Shown here piece after piece: positions 46,962 to 56,950 of a stretch of DNA of 64,000 nucleotides; the stretch's first letter is position 1, and every line of letters starts with the position of its first letter. The stretch lies in contig NC_020453.1 in the NCBI RefSeq assembly GCF_000344805.1, forward strand, positions 5,923,001-5,987,000, in the 5' to 3' direction. Origin of the DNA: Bradyrhizobium oligotrophicum S58 (GTDB lineage: Bacteria; Pseudomonadota; Alphaproteobacteria; Rhizobiales; Xanthobacteraceae). A program made the translations under genes and the position numbers. The notes beneath the pieces were generated by a model. It made no database searches and was not told the DNA's origin. It saw only the letters and a program-made list of their open reading frames with translations.

Positions 46962-48650
46962 CTAGGCTGCCGCGCCGGACGGCGCGGCGGCAGCTTGCGC
47001 GATCTGCCGCAGGGCGAACCGCTTCAGCTTGCCGGTCTCGGTCTTGGGCAGCTGCGTCACGAACTCGATCGCGCGCGGATATTTGTACGGCGCGATCTCG
47101 CGTTTGACATGTTCCTGCAACTCGGTCACGAGCGCCGGGGTGCCCTCCGCGCCCGCCGCCAGCACGACGTAGGCCTTCACGACCATGCCACGGGCCTCGT
47201 CGGGAGCGCCGACTACGCCGCATTCGGCAACGGCCGGATGCGTCAGCAGCGCCGCCTCGACGTCGGTGCCGGCGATGTTGTAGCCGGAGGACACGATCAT
47301 GTCGTCCGACCGCGACTGGTACCAGAAGTAGCCGTCCTCATCCATGACGTAGGTGTCGCCGGTGACGTTCCAGCCGTTCTGAACATATTTGCGCTGGCGC
47401 TCGTCTGCCAGATAGCGGCAGCCGGTCGGCCCGCGCACCGCGAGCCGCCCCATCGTACCCGGCGGCAAATCGCGGCCGTCATCGTCGACGATCTTGGCCT
47501 CATAGCCCGGCACCGGCTTGCCCGTGGCGCCCGGACGGATCTCATCCTCGACGGCGCTGATGAAGATGTGCAGCATCTCCGTCGAGCCGATGCCGTCCAT
47601 CAATTTCAACCCCGTGGCCTTGAGCCAGGCGTCGAAGGTCGGCTTCGGCAGGGTCTCTCCGGCCGAGACGCATTTGCGCAGCGAGGAAATGTCGCGCCCG
47701 TCGAGCTTGCCGATCATGGCCCGGTAGGCTGTCGGCGCGGTGAAACAGACGGTCGCCTTATAGCGCTCGATGGCGGCCAGCATGTCGTCCGGCGTCGTCT
47801 TTTCGAGCACGACATAGGACGCGCCGATATGCATCGGAAACAGCACGCCGCCGAAGCCGAAGGTGAAGGCGAGCGGCGCCGAGCCGATGAAGCGATCGCT
47901 CTGGTCGGCACGCAGCACGTTGCGGGCATAGCCGTCGCAGACCGCGAGCATGTCGCGGTGGAAATGCATCGTGCCTTTCGGATCACCCGTCGTGCCGGAG
48001 GTGAAGGCGATCAGGCAGAGATCATCGGAGGCGGTATCGACGGCCGTGAAGCCGGGGCTTGCGTCGGCGATCAGCGCTTCCAGCGCGTCGGGCTGGCCGT
48101 TGCCCCAGTACACCACCTGCTTCAGCGCCGGCGCGACCGCGCGGGTTTTTTCCATCTCGTCGGCCAGCTTGCCGTCGCACAGCGCCAGTGCGATCTGCGC
48201 CTTCTGGATCGGATAGGACAGTTCCTTCGCGCGCAACAGCGGCATGGTGGCGACGACGATGCCGCCGGCCTTGATGACGGCGAGATAGGTCGCGACCATC
48301 ATCGGATTGTTGGCGGAGCGCAGCAGCACGCGGCCGCCGGGCACCAGGCCGAGCTTGTCGACGAGCACATTGGCAATCTTGTTCACCAACGTCTGCAGCT
48401 CGCGATAGGTGGAGCTGACCTCGGTACTGATGATGCAGGGCGCATCGCCGTGCCCTTCCGCGACCCAGCGATCGACGAAATGCGTGACGCAGTTGAGCCG
48501 CGGCGGATACTGGAATTCAGGCCGGCTGAAGACGAAATCGGGCCACAGCTCGCGCGGCGGCAGGTGATCCTGCGCGAACGTATCAACGTGGGCGCTATGC
48601 GCCGCTGCGTTGGTGCTCTCCGGCTGCTGGGCCTTGGCGGCAGTGGCCAT
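46962..48650 (-). CDS. benzoate/2-aminobenzoate-CoA ligase family protein
   Basis: 562 residues from the ATG at 48650 with an AGGAGC site. Adenylate-forming enzyme: phosphate loop LIAFTSGTTGDPKGTMHFHR near residue 185, GIGSTEMLHIFIS near 305, WYQSRSDDMIVSSGYNIAG near 425, and the C-terminal catalytic Lys in PKTETGKLKRFALR. It resembles the 2-aminobenzoate- and benzoate-CoA ligase group more than acetyl-CoA synthetases. It probably activates anthranilate or salicylate for the fused monooxygenase at 52704. A palindrome of the cluster's family lies 51 bases upstream. Confidence 0.85.
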   Translation of the reverse strand: MATAAKAQQPESTNAAAHSAHVDTFAQDHLPPRELWPDFVFSRPEFQYPPRLNCVTHFVDRWVAEGHGDAPCIISTEVSSTYRELQTLVNKIANVLVDKLGLVPGGRVLLRSANNPMMVATYLAVIKAGGIVVATMPLLRAKELSYPIQKAQIALALCDGKLADEMEKTRAVAPALKQVVYWGNGQPDALEALIADASPGFTAVDTASDDLCLIAFTSGTTGDPKGTMHFHRDMLAVCDGYARNVLRADQSDRFIGSAPLAFTFGFGGVLFPMHIGASYVVLEKTTPDDMLAAIERYKATVCFTAPTAYRAMIGKLDGRDISSLRKCVSAGETLPKPTFDAWLKATGLKLMDGIGSTEMLHIFISAVEDEIRPGATGKPVPGYEAKIVDDDGRDLPPGTMGRLAVRGPTGCRYLADERQRKYVQNGWNVTGDTYVMDEDGYFWYQSRSDDMIVSSGYNIAGTDVEAALLTHPAVAECGVVGAPDEARGMVVKAYVVLAAGAEGTPALVTELQEHVKREIAPYKYPRAIEFVTQLPKTETGKLKRFALRQIAQAAAAPSGAAA

Positions 48651-48700
48651 CACACGCTCCTGTCTGAAGGGAAGAACGCCCGGCACGTTTCAGTCCTAAA

Positions 48701-48718
48701 CATTTTAGACTTAAAACA
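48701..48718. promoter_or_regulatory. candidate MarR site before the aryl-CoA ligase
   Basis: CATTTTA-GACT-TAAAACA, an 18-base palindrome with near-perfect arms, 51 bases before the ligase start. It belongs to one family with 55088-55105 and 56826-56843. Confidence 0.6.
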
Positions 48719-48827
48719 TTCGGACGCAAGAGCGGAAGAGAGCCGAAGATTGTGCACTGCCCGCAAATTGTTTGAGCGTTTGCTGTGCGCGATAGCTGGG
48801 TGGCCCGACCGGTGCGCCCCCCTCGCC

Positions 48828-49322
48828 TCAATCCTGCCGGCGCTGCACGGCCTTCTGCGCCGATCCCTTGGTCTTGGCCAGCAGGCGCATCAACTCGCGC
48901 ACATCCTTTTCGGTCAGCTCGCCGAAGATGTCCGCGATCCAGGTCTCGTGCTCGGCCGCCATCTTGCGAAACTCGGCACGGCCGAGCTTGGTCAGCCGGA
49001 TCACCTGGACCCGGCGGTCGGTGTCGGAGGTGCGGCGATCGAGATGGCCGGATTCGACCAGGCGCTCGACCAGCCCGGTCACGTTGCCGTTCGACACCAT
49101 CATGCGCTTGGAAACGTCGGACAGCGTCATGCCGTCAGGCGCCTTGTCGAGCTGCGCCATCAGGTCGAAACGCGGCAGGGTGACATCGAAGCGCTCGCGC
49201 AGCCGGCCGCGGATCTCGCCCTCGATCAGCGTCGTGCAGGTGAGCAGCCGCAGCCACAGCCGCAGCTCATCGGCGTGGTCTTCGGGCAGCTCGACGGCCT
49301 TGGTCTCGGAATCAAGAGTCAT
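48828..49322 (-). CDS. MarR-family regulator of the aryl-CoA cluster
   Basis: 164 residues from the ATG at 49322; an in-frame GTG at 49352 is possible but lacks a better ribosome site. Winged-helix MarR protein: LPRFDLMAQLDKAPDGMTLS, then DVSKRMMVSNGNVTGLVERL and DRRTSDTDRRVQVIRLTKLG as recognition helix and wing. MarR proteins with aryl-CoA effectors often control such clusters. It lies upstream of the ligase on the same strand (177 bases) and divergent from the binding-protein gene. Confidence 0.88.
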   Translation of the reverse strand: MTLDSETKAVELPEDHADELRLWLRLLTCTTLIEGEIRGRLRERFDVTLPRFDLMAQLDKAPDGMTLSDVSKRMMVSNGNVTGLVERLVESGHLDRRTSDTDRRVQVIRLTKLGRAEFRKMAAEHETWIADIFGELTEKDVRELMRLLAKTKGSAQKAVQRRQD

Positions 49323-49577
49323 GACGGAATCACTTGCGCAACGTTCAGCCACCTCGGGCGAGGCCCGCGAGTGTGGCCTTCAGGAGCTTCCGGGAGCAAG
49401 GAAAAACGTACCTTCGTCCAGCGTAGAACGAGGCGCGGCAACTTCCTTTAACCTTCAAGCAATTGGCGCGGCGCTTGCATGAGGCCGAAACTGCCCTTTC
49501 CGCAAGCGGCTCGCTTGCGGCTGAGGGCGTGATCGGACTAGGCTTGAGACCAAGCTGCGGTCTGACCCATCATTCGG

Positions 49578-49600
49578 TCAGGTGAAAAACATAAACCTGA
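49578..49600. promoter_or_regulatory. inverted repeat upstream of the binding-protein gene
   Basis: TCAGGT and ACCTGA flank an 11-base AT-rich spacer (GAAAAACATAA), 25 bases before the start of the ABC binding protein. It could be an operator; its right half, ATAAACCTGAAT, resembles the core of the palindromes at 48701 and 55088. The remainder of the 303-base gap 49323-49625 shows no gene. Confidence 0.4.
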
Positions 49601-49625
49601 ATTTCCGCATCCCGGGGGAGTTGTC

Positions 49626-50798
49626 ATGAAAGTGAGTTCGAAGCTGGCCGGTCTTGGCGTGATCGCCTGTGTGATGGCGCAGCCGGCGCTGGCCGCCGAC
49701 AAGATCAAGATCGGCGTCATCGTCACCCTGTCAGGGCCAGCCGCCGCGCTCGGCGGGCAGGTCCGGGACGGCTTCAATCTCGCGATCAAGGACCTCGGCG
49801 GCAAGATGGGCGGCCGCGAGGTCGAGGTGGTCGTCGCCGACGACGAGTTGAAGCCGGATGCTGCGATCACTAAGGTCAAGGGCCTGCTCGAGCGCGACAA
49901 GGTCGACTTCGTCGTCGGACCGATCTTCTCCAACATGTTGCAGGCGATCCATCGCCCGGTCACCGAGAACAAGACCTTCCTGATCAGCCCGAATGCCGGC
50001 CCTTCCAGCTATGCCGGCAAGGAGTGCAGCCCGTTCTTCTACGTGACCTCCTACCAGAACGACCAGGTGCATGCGATCCTCGGCAAGGTCGCGCAGGATC
50101 GCGGCTACAAGCGGATGTACCTGCTGGTGCCGAACTATCAGGCGGGACGCGATTCCGTCGCGGGCTTCAAGCTCGACTACAAGGGCGAGATCGTCGAGGA
50201 ATCCTACGTTCCGCTCAACACGCTCGACTTCCAGCCCGAGCTGTCCAAGATCTCCTCGCAGAAGCCCGACGCCGTGTTCACCTTCATGCCGGGCGGCATG
50301 GGCGTGAACCTCGTGAAGCAGTTCAAGCAGGCGGGCCTCGCCGACACCATCCCGGTGCTGTCGGCCTTCACCGTCGATGAATCCACCCTGCCCGCGCAGC
50401 AGGACGCCGCGGTCGGCATGTTCGGCGGCGCCGACTGGGCACCCAATCTCGACAATCCGCAAAGCAAGAAGTTCGTCGCCGGCTATGAAGCCGCCTACAA
50501 CAGCGTGCCCGGCACCTACGCCATGCAGGCCTATGACGCTGCGCTCCTGATCGACAGCGCCGTGAAGGCGGTCGGCGGCGATCTCGCCAACAAGGACGCG
50601 GTGGCCGGCGCATTGAAGAAGGCCGACTTCACCTCGCTGCGCGGCGGCTTCAAGTTCAACACCAACGGCTATCCGATCCAGGACTTCTATTTGACCAAGG
50701 TCGCCAAGCGCCCTGACGGCAAATTCCAGACCGAGATCGTGCAGAAGGTGTTCGAGAGCTACGGCGATCGCTACGCCAAGGACTGCGTGGCCAAGTAA
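49626..50798 (+). CDS. branched-chain-type ABC substrate-binding protein
   Basis: 390 residues with a signal peptide ending ALA/AD near residue 23, and a GGGGGAG ribosome site. Peripla_BP_6 fold: IKIGVIVTLSGPAAALGGQV, then FVVGPIFSNMLQAIHRPVTE and ADWAPNLDNPQSKKFVAGYE. Ligand likely an aromatic acid given the neighbours. No cognate permease or ATPase genes are in the window. It forms a two-gene unit with the cupin gene 20 bases downstream. Confidence 0.88.
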   Translation: MKVSSKLAGLGVIACVMAQPALAADKIKIGVIVTLSGPAAALGGQVRDGFNLAIKDLGGKMGGREVEVVVADDELKPDAAITKVKGLLERDKVDFVVGPIFSNMLQAIHRPVTENKTFLISPNAGPSSYAGKECSPFFYVTSYQNDQVHAILGKVAQDRGYKRMYLLVPNYQAGRDSVAGFKLDYKGEIVEESYVPLNTLDFQPELSKISSQKPDAVFTFMPGGMGVNLVKQFKQAGLADTIPVLSAFTVDESTLPAQQDAAVGMFGGADWAPNLDNPQSKKFVAGYEAAYNSVPGTYAMQAYDAALLIDSAVKAVGGDLANKDAVAGALKKADFTSLRGGFKFNTNGYPIQDFYLTKVAKRPDGKFQTEIVQKVFESYGDRYAKDCVAK

Positions 50799-50818
50799 CG
50801 ACAGGGAGCGAAACCAAC

Positions 50819-51277
50819 ATGAACCATCCGGAAATTGCCGGCATCACCCGGGCCAATGAGGGCATCCAGGGCATCTCCTGGAACATCCTCGGCCAGGTCT
50901 ACGTGCCGAAGAGCCGCACCGAGCACAGCTTCTCCTGGCATGCGACGTTCCCGGTCGGCACCTTCGTGCCGCCACACATCCATCCTGACCAGGACGAGTA
51001 TCTCTACATCCTCGAAGGCCGGCTCGACTTCTTCCTCGACGGCGCCGAGGAATATGCGACCGCCGGCGATACGGTGCGGCTGCCGATGGGCAAGCCGCAC
51101 GGCATCTTCAACAAGTCGCAGCAGACCGCGAAGACGCTGTTCTGGGTGTCGCCGACGCGCCGCCTCTACGACCTGTTCTGGGCGATCCACAACATGCGCG
51201 AGCAGAACCCCGACGACGTCGTCAAGCTCGCCGCCGAGCACAACATCCACTTCCTGCCCCCGCCTCCGGGGGCATAG
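50819..51277 (+). CDS. cupin-domain protein
   Basis: 152 residues, one cupin barrel. Motif 1 is FVPPHIHPDQDEYLYILEGR near residues 50-70 with two His and a Glu as metal ligands, and motif 2 is VRLPMGKPHGIFNKS near 82-96 with the last His. An intact 3-His-1-Glu metal site supports an enzyme such as a dioxygenase or isomerase, but the length is too short for gentisate dioxygenase. It follows the ABC binding protein, so it may act on the imported compound. Confidence 0.83.
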   Translation: MNHPEIAGITRANEGIQGISWNILGQVYVPKSRTEHSFSWHATFPVGTFVPPHIHPDQDEYLYILEGRLDFFLDGAEEYATAGDTVRLPMGKPHGIFNKSQQTAKTLFWVSPTRRLYDLFWAIHNMREQNPDDVVKLAAEHNIHFLPPPPGA

Positions 51278-51326
51278 GTCAGATCAACCCTGGGCTTACG
51301 AGCCATCGCGCGGCAAACGGTGCGCT

Positions 51327-51355
51327 CCCTCTCCCCGTTCTTCACGGGGAGAGGG
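51327..51355. terminator. hairpin between convergent genes
   Basis: CCCTCTCCCCGT-TCTTC-ACGGGGAGAGGG, a perfect 12-base-pair stem with a 5-nt loop between the cupin gene and the convergent monooxygenase gene. There is no T-tract, so it may be a repeat unit used as a barrier. Confidence 0.5.
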
Positions 51356-51401
51356 CTGTGGGGCGAGGGGCAGCCGCGCGAACGGTGCTCTTGAGCCTAC
51401 G

Positions 51402-52649
51402 CTACGAAGCCTGCCGCGTGACCATCCGCGCGGCAAAGCCGGCCCGGCTCGCATAGCCGCGCACGATGCCCTCGCGGGCCTCGTAGTTGAGGATGGTGTT
51501 GATGTCCGTAAAACCCTGCGGGGCAAGCTGCTCGACCGCATCGATCACGCCCTCGGGGCCGCCACGGCGGTTGGCGGCAACGATGTCGGCAGTCATCGGC
51601 AGCCGCTTCTGCTCGTAGGTCATCAGCGCCTGGCGGGGGTGCTCGGAACGAACAAGCGCATCGGCCAGAGCACGCGCGTCGAGAATGGCCTGCGAGGCGC
51701 CATTGGAGCCGACCGGATACATCGGGTGGGCAGCGTCGCCCAGCAAGGTGACGCGGCCGCTCGACCAATACGGCAGCGGATCGCGGTCGCAGCAGGGATA
51801 CTCCCAGAACTCCGGAGTCGCGCGCACCATGGCGGCGAAGTCGACCTGGGGAATGGAGAAGCCGTTGACGTGCGGCATCAGTTCGTCGGCCTTGCCGAGC
51901 CGCGACCAGTCCTCGCGCCGCGGCGGCGTGGTGTTGGCATCGCCGATCCGCACCAGCACGGCCCAATTGGTGAGGCGGCTCGCCGGGCTCGACCCCTCCG
52001 CAATCGGGTAGATCACGGCCTTGGCGTTGAGACCGCCGGCGATGATCATCGACTGCCCGGTCAGGAACACCGGCCAATCGGTGGCGCCGCGCCACAGCAT
52101 CAGACCGTTCCAGCACGGTGCGCCCTCATTGGGGAACAGCGTCTGCCGGACCTTGGAATGGATGCCGTCGGCGCCGATCAGGACGTCGCCACGGACAGTG
52201 TGGACATGAGCACCCGTGCGGTCGAAGAAGTAAGCGGTGACCCCACCCTCGTCCTGGGTGAACGATCCGAGCCGGCAGCCTGTATGGACCTTCTCCGGTC
52301 CGAGCCGCTCCATCACTGCCTGATGGATCACGCTCTGCAGCCGGCCGCGATGGATCGAGAATTGCGGCACGTCGTGGCCGGCGTCCAGACCGCGTGTCTC
52401 GTGCCAGACCTCCTGGCCGCGCCGGGTCAGATAGAACAGCTCGGAGGTGCGGATCGCAACCTGATCGAGCCGGTCGAGCAGCCCGAGCTGGGCGAGTTCG
52501 CGGATCGCGTGCGGCAGGGTGTTGATGCCGACACCGAGTTCGCGGATCGTATCCGCCTGCTCGAACAGCTCGCAATCGATGCCTCGCGCCCGCAGCATCA
52601 GGGCCGTGGTCAAACCGCCGATACCGCCGCCAACGATGATCGCCTTCAT
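51402..52649 (-). CDS. FAD-dependent aromatic monooxygenase
   Basis: 415 residues of the flavin hydroxylase family (salicylate or 3-hydroxybenzoate hydroxylase, PhzS-like). KAIIVGGGIGGLTTALMLRA at the N-terminus binds FAD, LIGADGIHSKVRQTLFP near 158 is the DG motif, and VTLLGDAAHPMYPVGSNGAS near 298 is the second FAD motif. It likely hydroxylates an aromatic acid with NAD(P)H. It follows the fused monooxygenase/reductase gene by 54 bases on the same strand. Confidence 0.85.
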   Translation of the reverse strand: MKAIIVGGGIGGLTTALMLRARGIDCELFEQADTIRELGVGINTLPHAIRELAQLGLLDRLDQVAIRTSELFYLTRRGQEVWHETRGLDAGHDVPQFSIHRGRLQSVIHQAVMERLGPEKVHTGCRLGSFTQDEGGVTAYFFDRTGAHVHTVRGDVLIGADGIHSKVRQTLFPNEGAPCWNGLMLWRGATDWPVFLTGQSMIIAGGLNAKAVIYPIAEGSSPASRLTNWAVLVRIGDANTTPPRREDWSRLGKADELMPHVNGFSIPQVDFAAMVRATPEFWEYPCCDRDPLPYWSSGRVTLLGDAAHPMYPVGSNGASQAILDARALADALVRSEHPRQALMTYEQKRLPMTADIVAANRRGGPEGVIDAVEQLAPQGFTDINTILNYEAREGIVRGYASRAGFAARMVTRQAS

Positions 52650-52703
52650 CGCGCCCTACTCCACTCACACCGGACGTTCCGGACAACAGCGTGGCACGGA
52701 GCC

Positions 52704-55052
52704 TTACTCCGCCGCAAGCGGCTTCGCAGCCTCGGCCTTCAGCTCCGCCCGCGTTTTCGGTTTAGCCTTAATCTTCAGCTCCTCGAAGTCCTGCCGATCG
52801 CGCACGCTGTTGCGGAAGATCTGCTCCTTGCCCGGCAGATATTGCGGCGGACAGAACGTGTCGGCGCCATACCAGGCGGCAGCCTTCATGGTGAAGGAGG
52901 GATCGACCAGATGCGGGCGGCCGAGCGCGACGAGATCGGCGCGGCCGGCAGCGAGGATCGTGTTGACCTGATCGGCCGACGTGATGTTGCCGACGCACAT
53001 GGTCGCGACACGGGCCTCGTTGCGGACCTGATCGGAAAACGGCGTCTGAAACATGCGGCCATAAATCGGCTGCGCCTCGCGCACGGTCTGGCCGGTCGAG
53101 ACGTCGACGAGATCGACGCCCGCCTCGGCGAAGGCGCGGGCGATCAGCACTGCATCGTCGCCGGTGATGCCACCCTCGGCCCAGTCGGTCGCGGAGATGC
53201 GCACCGACATCGGCTTATGCCCCGGCCACGCCGCGCGCATCGCGGCGAACACTTCGAGCGGGAAGCGCAGCCGGTTCTCCAGCGCGCCACCATATTCGTC
53301 GGTGCGCTTGTTGGTCAGCGGCGAGATGAAGCTCGCCAGCAGATAGCCATGGGCGCAATGCAGCTCGAGCATGTCGAAGCCGCAACGTTCGCCGCGCGCG
53401 GTTGCAGCGACGAAGTCGGCCTTGATGCGGTCCATTGCCGCGCGATCAAGCTCGCGCGGCACCCGGCTATCAGGGAAATACGGCAGTGGCGATGCCGACA
53501 CGACATCCCAGCCGCCCTGCTCCAGCGGACGATCCATGCCGTCCCACATCAGCCTGGTCGCGCCCTTGCGTCCGGCGTGGCCGAGCTGCAGCACGAACTT
53601 GGCTTGCGAGTTGGCGTGAACGAAATCTACGATGCGCTTCCAGGCGGCTTCCTGCGCGTCGTTCCACAGGCCGGCACAGCCCGGCGTGATGCGGGCGTCG
53701 CGGCTGACACAGATCATCTCGCTGAAAAGAAGACCTGCGCCACCGATCGCGCGCGAGCCGTAATGCACGAGGTGGAAGTCGCCGGGCACCCCTTCCTCGG
53801 CCGAGTACATGCACATCGGCGACAGCACCGTGCGGTTCGCGATCGTCATCTCGCGCAGCTTGAGCGGCTGGAACATCGGCGCGACAGGCTGATCGACATC
53901 GACGTCGAAACCCCTGGCACGAACCTGTCGCGCGAAAGCCTTGTCGACCTCCGCCACGAAATCCGGCGCGCGCAAGGTGAGATTGTCGTAGGTGATCGCC
54001 TTCGAGCGCGTCATGACGCCGAAGGCGAACTGCACCGGATCGAAATCCCAGAACCGGTCGAGATGCTCGAACCAGACCAGCGACACGTCGGCCGCATGCT
54101 GGGTCTTCTCGACCTCCTCGCGACGGCCATGCTCGTACAGATCGAGTGCGGCAGCAATGTCGGGCGCGCGCTGCATCGCGTCTGCGAGCGCGATGGCGTC
54201 CTCCATGGCGAGCTTGGTGCCGGAGCCGATCGAGAAATGCGCGGTCGACTTGGCGTCGCCGAGCAGCACCATGTTACCCTTGACCCAGCGCCTGTTGCGG
54301 ATCATCGGGAAATTGCGCCACATCGAGCGGTTGATCAGCAGCGGATGGTCGCCGAGAAACCAGCCGAAGATCTCTTTCATCCGGTCGGCGGATTGCCGCT
54401 CGTCCAACCCGGTCAGGCCAGCGCGCGCGAACGTCTCGGGATCAGTCTCGAAGATCCAGGTCGAATGCCCCGCCTCATACTGATAGGCGTGGGCGATGAA
54501 GGGACCCCATTCCGTCTCCTGGAAGATGAAGGTGAAGGCATCGAGCGGCTTGGTCGATCCCATCCAGGCGAACTTGTTGGCGCGCAGGTCGACCTCGGGC
54601 TGGAAATGGTCGACATGCTTCTCGCGAAAGCGGCTGTTGATGCCATCGGACAGCAGGACGAGATCGGCATCCGCGAACAGCGCTTCGTTGTCGATATCGA
54701 CCTCGAACTGCAAGGTGACGCCGAGCTCGCGCGCGCGCTCCTGCAGGATCGTCAGCAGCGTGCGGCGCGAGCAACCGCAGAAGCCGTTGCCGCCGACCCG
54801 ATGCACCGTGCCGCGGAAGTGGACGGCGATGTCATCCCAGTAGGCGAACTCCTGGGTGATACGCTGGTAGCTCGGAAGGTCGTATTTCTCGAAATTGTCG
54901 AGCGTGGCGTCGGAGAACACCACGCCGAAGCCGAACGTATCGTCGGCGCGGTTGCGTTCGTAGACCGCGATGTCGGCGCTCGGCCGCTGCTTCTTGAGCA
55001 ATATCGCCGCGTAGAGACCGGCGGGTCCGCCGCCAATGATCGCGATCTTCAT
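52704..55052 (-). CDS. fused aryl-CoA 5-monooxygenase/reductase (anthraniloyl- or salicylyl-CoA)
   Basis: 782 residues in two enzymes. Residues 1-375 are an FAD hydroxylase ([15 protein letters not shown], then [19 protein letters not shown] and [20 protein letters not shown]). Residues 395-765 are an old-yellow-enzyme barrel ([40 protein letters not shown]). This layout is known from 2-aminobenzoyl-CoA monooxygenase/reductase of Azoarcus and from salicylyl-CoA 5-hydroxylase. It hydroxylates the CoA-bound ring at C5 and can then reduce it. A perfect palindrome lies 36 bases upstream. Confidence 0.92.
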   Translation of the reverse strand: MKIAIIGGGPAGLYAAILLKKQRPSADIAVYERNRADDTFGFGVVFSDATLDNFEKYDLPSYQRITQEFAYWDDIAVHFRGTVHRVGGNGFCGCSRRTLLTILQERARELGVTLQFEVDIDNEALFADADLVLLSDGINSRFREKHVDHFQPEVDLRANKFAWMGSTKPLDAFTFIFQETEWGPFIAHAYQYEAGHSTWIFETDPETFARAGLTGLDERQSADRMKEIFGWFLGDHPLLINRSMWRNFPMIRNRRWVKGNMVLLGDAKSTAHFSIGSGTKLAMEDAIALADAMQRAPDIAAALDLYEHGRREEVEKTQHAADVSLVWFEHLDRFWDFDPVQFAFGVMTRSKAITYDNLTLRAPDFVAEVDKAFARQVRARGFDVDVDQPVAPMFQPLKLREMTIANRTVLSPMCMYSAEEGVPGDFHLVHYGSRAIGGAGLLFSEMICVSRDARITPGCAGLWNDAQEAAWKRIVDFVHANSQAKFVLQLGHAGRKGATRLMWDGMDRPLEQGGWDVVSASPLPYFPDSRVPRELDRAAMDRIKADFVAATARGERCGFDMLELHCAHGYLLASFISPLTNKRTDEYGGALENRLRFPLEVFAAMRAAWPGHKPMSVRISATDWAEGGITGDDAVLIARAFAEAGVDLVDVSTGQTVREAQPIYGRMFQTPFSDQVRNEARVATMCVGNITSADQVNTILAAGRADLVALGRPHLVDPSFTMKAAAWYGADTFCPPQYLPGKEQIFRNSVRDRQDFEELKIKAKPKTRAELKAEAAKPLAAE

Positions 55053-55087
55053 GAGCGCCTCCGCAAGGGTGCCGAGCCAACGGAAAT

Positions 55088-55105
55088 TATTTTAAACCTA
55101 AAATA
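55088..55105. promoter_or_regulatory. candidate MarR site before the fused monooxygenase
   Basis: TATTTTA-AACC-TAAAATA, an 18-base palindrome with perfect 7-base arms, 36 bases before the start of the fused monooxygenase/reductase. Best-conserved member of a three-site family. Confidence 0.68.
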
Positions 55106-55139
55106 TATCCTGGCAAGCCCCTTCGGTTCCTTCTTCCAG

Positions 55140-55976
55140 TCAATTGCCCCGGAAGACCGGCTTGGACTTCGCGGCAAAGGCCTCGAACGCGCGGTTGAAA
55201 TCCTCTGTTGTCATGCACAAGGCCTGGGCAACTGCCTCGGCCTCGATCGCCTCCTCGACCGACATCGCCCATTCCATCGCCAGCATGCGCTTTGTCATGG
55301 TGTTTGCGAAGGTCGGTCCGTTCGCGATCTCGGTCGCCAGGACCACCGCCTGCGCCAGCACCTCGCTTGGCGCGACAATGCGGCTGAAGAAGCCCCAGCG
55401 CTCACCCTCGTCCGCGCTCATGAAGCGGCCGGTATAGAGCAACTCGGAAGCGCGGGACTGACCGATGATGCGCGGCAGGATCGCGCACGCGCCCATGTCG
55501 CAGCCGGCGAGACCGACCTTGTTGAACAGGAACGCCACCTTGGCGCCCGTCGCGGCCAGCCGGATGTCGGAGGCCATGGCGACAATGGCGCCAGCGCCGG
55601 CACAGATGCCCTCCACGGCGGCGACGATCGGCTGCGGACAGGCGCGCATCGCCTTGACGAGATCGCCGGTCATTCGGGTGAAGGCGGTGAGGCCCTTGGT
55701 GTCCATCTTGACCAGGGGCCCAATGATCTCGAACACGTCGCCGCCGGACGAAAAATTGCCGCCGGCCCCGCTTACGACGATCACCTTGACGTCGTCATCG
55801 AAGGCGCAGGCGCGGAAGAAATCAGTCAGCTCACGATAGCTCTCGAACGTCAGAGGGTTCTTCCGCTCGGGCCGGTTCAAGGTCACCGTCGCAACGCGGT
55901 CCTTGACCGTCAGCAGGAAATGGCTGGGCTTGTAGTCCGCCAGCGGCACGGTGACGGGATTGGCCGGTCTCGACAT
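55140..55976 (-). CDS. enoyl-CoA hydratase/isomerase family protein
   Basis: 278 residues of the crotonase family. The oxyanion-hole segments are [13 protein letters not shown] near residue 74 and [18 protein letters not shown] near 118; the catalytic Glu region is [19 protein letters not shown] near 150. The substrate is a CoA ester, probably an alicyclic or ring-opened product of the fused monooxygenase/reductase. It follows the SDR gene by 42 bases and precedes the fused gene by 87 bases. Confidence 0.87.
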   Translation of the reverse strand: MSRPANPVTVPLADYKPSHFLLTVKDRVATVTLNRPERKNPLTFESYRELTDFFRACAFDDDVKVIVVSGAGGNFSSGGDVFEIIGPLVKMDTKGLTAFTRMTGDLVKAMRACPQPIVAAVEGICAGAGAIVAMASDIRLAATGAKVAFLFNKVGLAGCDMGACAILPRIIGQSRASELLYTGRFMSADEGERWGFFSRIVAPSEVLAQAVVLATEIANGPTFANTMTKRMLAMEWAMSVEEAIEAEAVAQALCMTTEDFNRAFEAFAAKSKPVFRGN

Positions 55977-56018
55977 GATAGTTCCCTCTCTTCGACTGTT
56001 CTGATTGGCCGTTGCGGC

Positions 56019-56780
56019 TCAAACCTCGCCGCCGGCCACCGCGATCGCCTGCCCCGTGATCGCACCCGCACCGGTGCCGCACAGCCACAGCACGGTGTCT
56101 GCCACCTCCTGCGGTGCGATCAAGCGCCCCTGCGGATTGTGCTTGGCGAGTTCGGCAACGGCCTGCTCGCGGCTGCGTCCGGTCTTCTTCATGATGTTGT
56201 CGACGCTGTCGGCAACAAGATCGGTGTCGGTGAACCCGGGGCATACCGCGTTCACCGTGACGCACGTCGTGGCCAACTCGAGAGCGAGCGAGCGCGTGAG
56301 ACCGACGACGGCATGTTTCGCGGCCGTGTAGGCGCTGACATAGGGATAGCCCTTGAGGCCGGCGGTGGACGCCACCGTGACGATCCGGCCGTAAGGTCTG
56401 CCCTTCATGGCCGGCAGTACCGCCTGCACGGCATGCACGACGCCCATGAAATTGATGTCCATCATGCGGCGGAACAGCGCGGCATCGGACTTGAGGAAGG
56501 GCGCGGATTCCGCGCTTCCGGCATTGGCGACGAGAATGTCGATCGGCTGCCGTGCGGCTGCGTCATCAACTGCGGCATCGAGCGCGTCCCGATCGGCGAC
56601 GTCGGCAATCGCGGCATGATCGGCGCAGCCTTGCGCGACGGCTTCATCGAGCGTTGCGCCGTTGCGGCCGACGATCGTTACGGTTGCGCCCGCGAGCTTC
56701 AAGGCCCGCGCGATCTCGCGGCCAATGCCGCGGCCGCCGCCAGTGACCATCGCGTGCGCTGCTGCAGGCAGTCCCGACAT
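56019..56780 (-). CDS. SDR-family 3-hydroxyacyl-CoA dehydrogenase-like protein
   Basis: 253 residues from the ATG at 56780 with a GAGGAGG site. Classical short-chain dehydrogenase: AMVTGGGRGIGREIARAL at the N-terminus, NAG in ILVANAGSAESAP, the catalytic Ser in VTVASTAGLKG and the YTAAKHAVVG active site Tyr/Lys. It probably oxidises a hydroxyacyl-CoA formed by the enoyl-CoA hydratase with which it shares a transcript. A site of the cluster palindrome lies 46 bases upstream. Confidence 0.88.
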   Translation of the reverse strand: MSGLPAAAHAMVTGGGRGIGREIARALKLAGATVTIVGRNGATLDEAVAQGCADHAAIADVADRDALDAAVDDAAARQPIDILVANAGSAESAPFLKSDAALFRRMMDINFMGVVHAVQAVLPAMKGRPYGRIVTVASTAGLKGYPYVSAYTAAKHAVVGLTRSLALELATTCVTVNAVCPGFTDTDLVADSVDNIMKKTGRSREQAVAELAKHNPQGRLIAPQEVADTVLWLCGTGAGAITGQAIAVAGGEV

Positions 56781-56825
56781 CCGTGCGCCTCCTCGTCCCT
56801 TGCGACACCGTCGCAATCTCCAAGT

Positions 56826-56843
56826 TATTTTAAACTTCAAATT
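56826..56843. promoter_or_regulatory. candidate MarR site in the SDR/hydrolase divergent promoter
   Basis: TATTTTA-AACT-TCAAATT, 18 bases, with the left arm identical to that of the site at 55088 and 5 of 7 positions symmetric. It lies between the divergent SDR and hydrolase genes and could control both operons. Confidence 0.55.
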
Positions 56844-56950
56844 TTTGCAACAACGCGCCCGAAGCGGCTTGACACCCGGCCTGTCGCGGCTAGCGTTCAT
56901 GAGCCTCGCGCGAGCAACGTTGCCGTTGGAGGCACACCTCGGAGGTCTGC

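Noticed and set aside
46266..49451. Open plus-strand frame of about 1061 codons
   Set aside because: Antisense to the Rid, ligase and MarR genes, and it crosses repeat copy 2.
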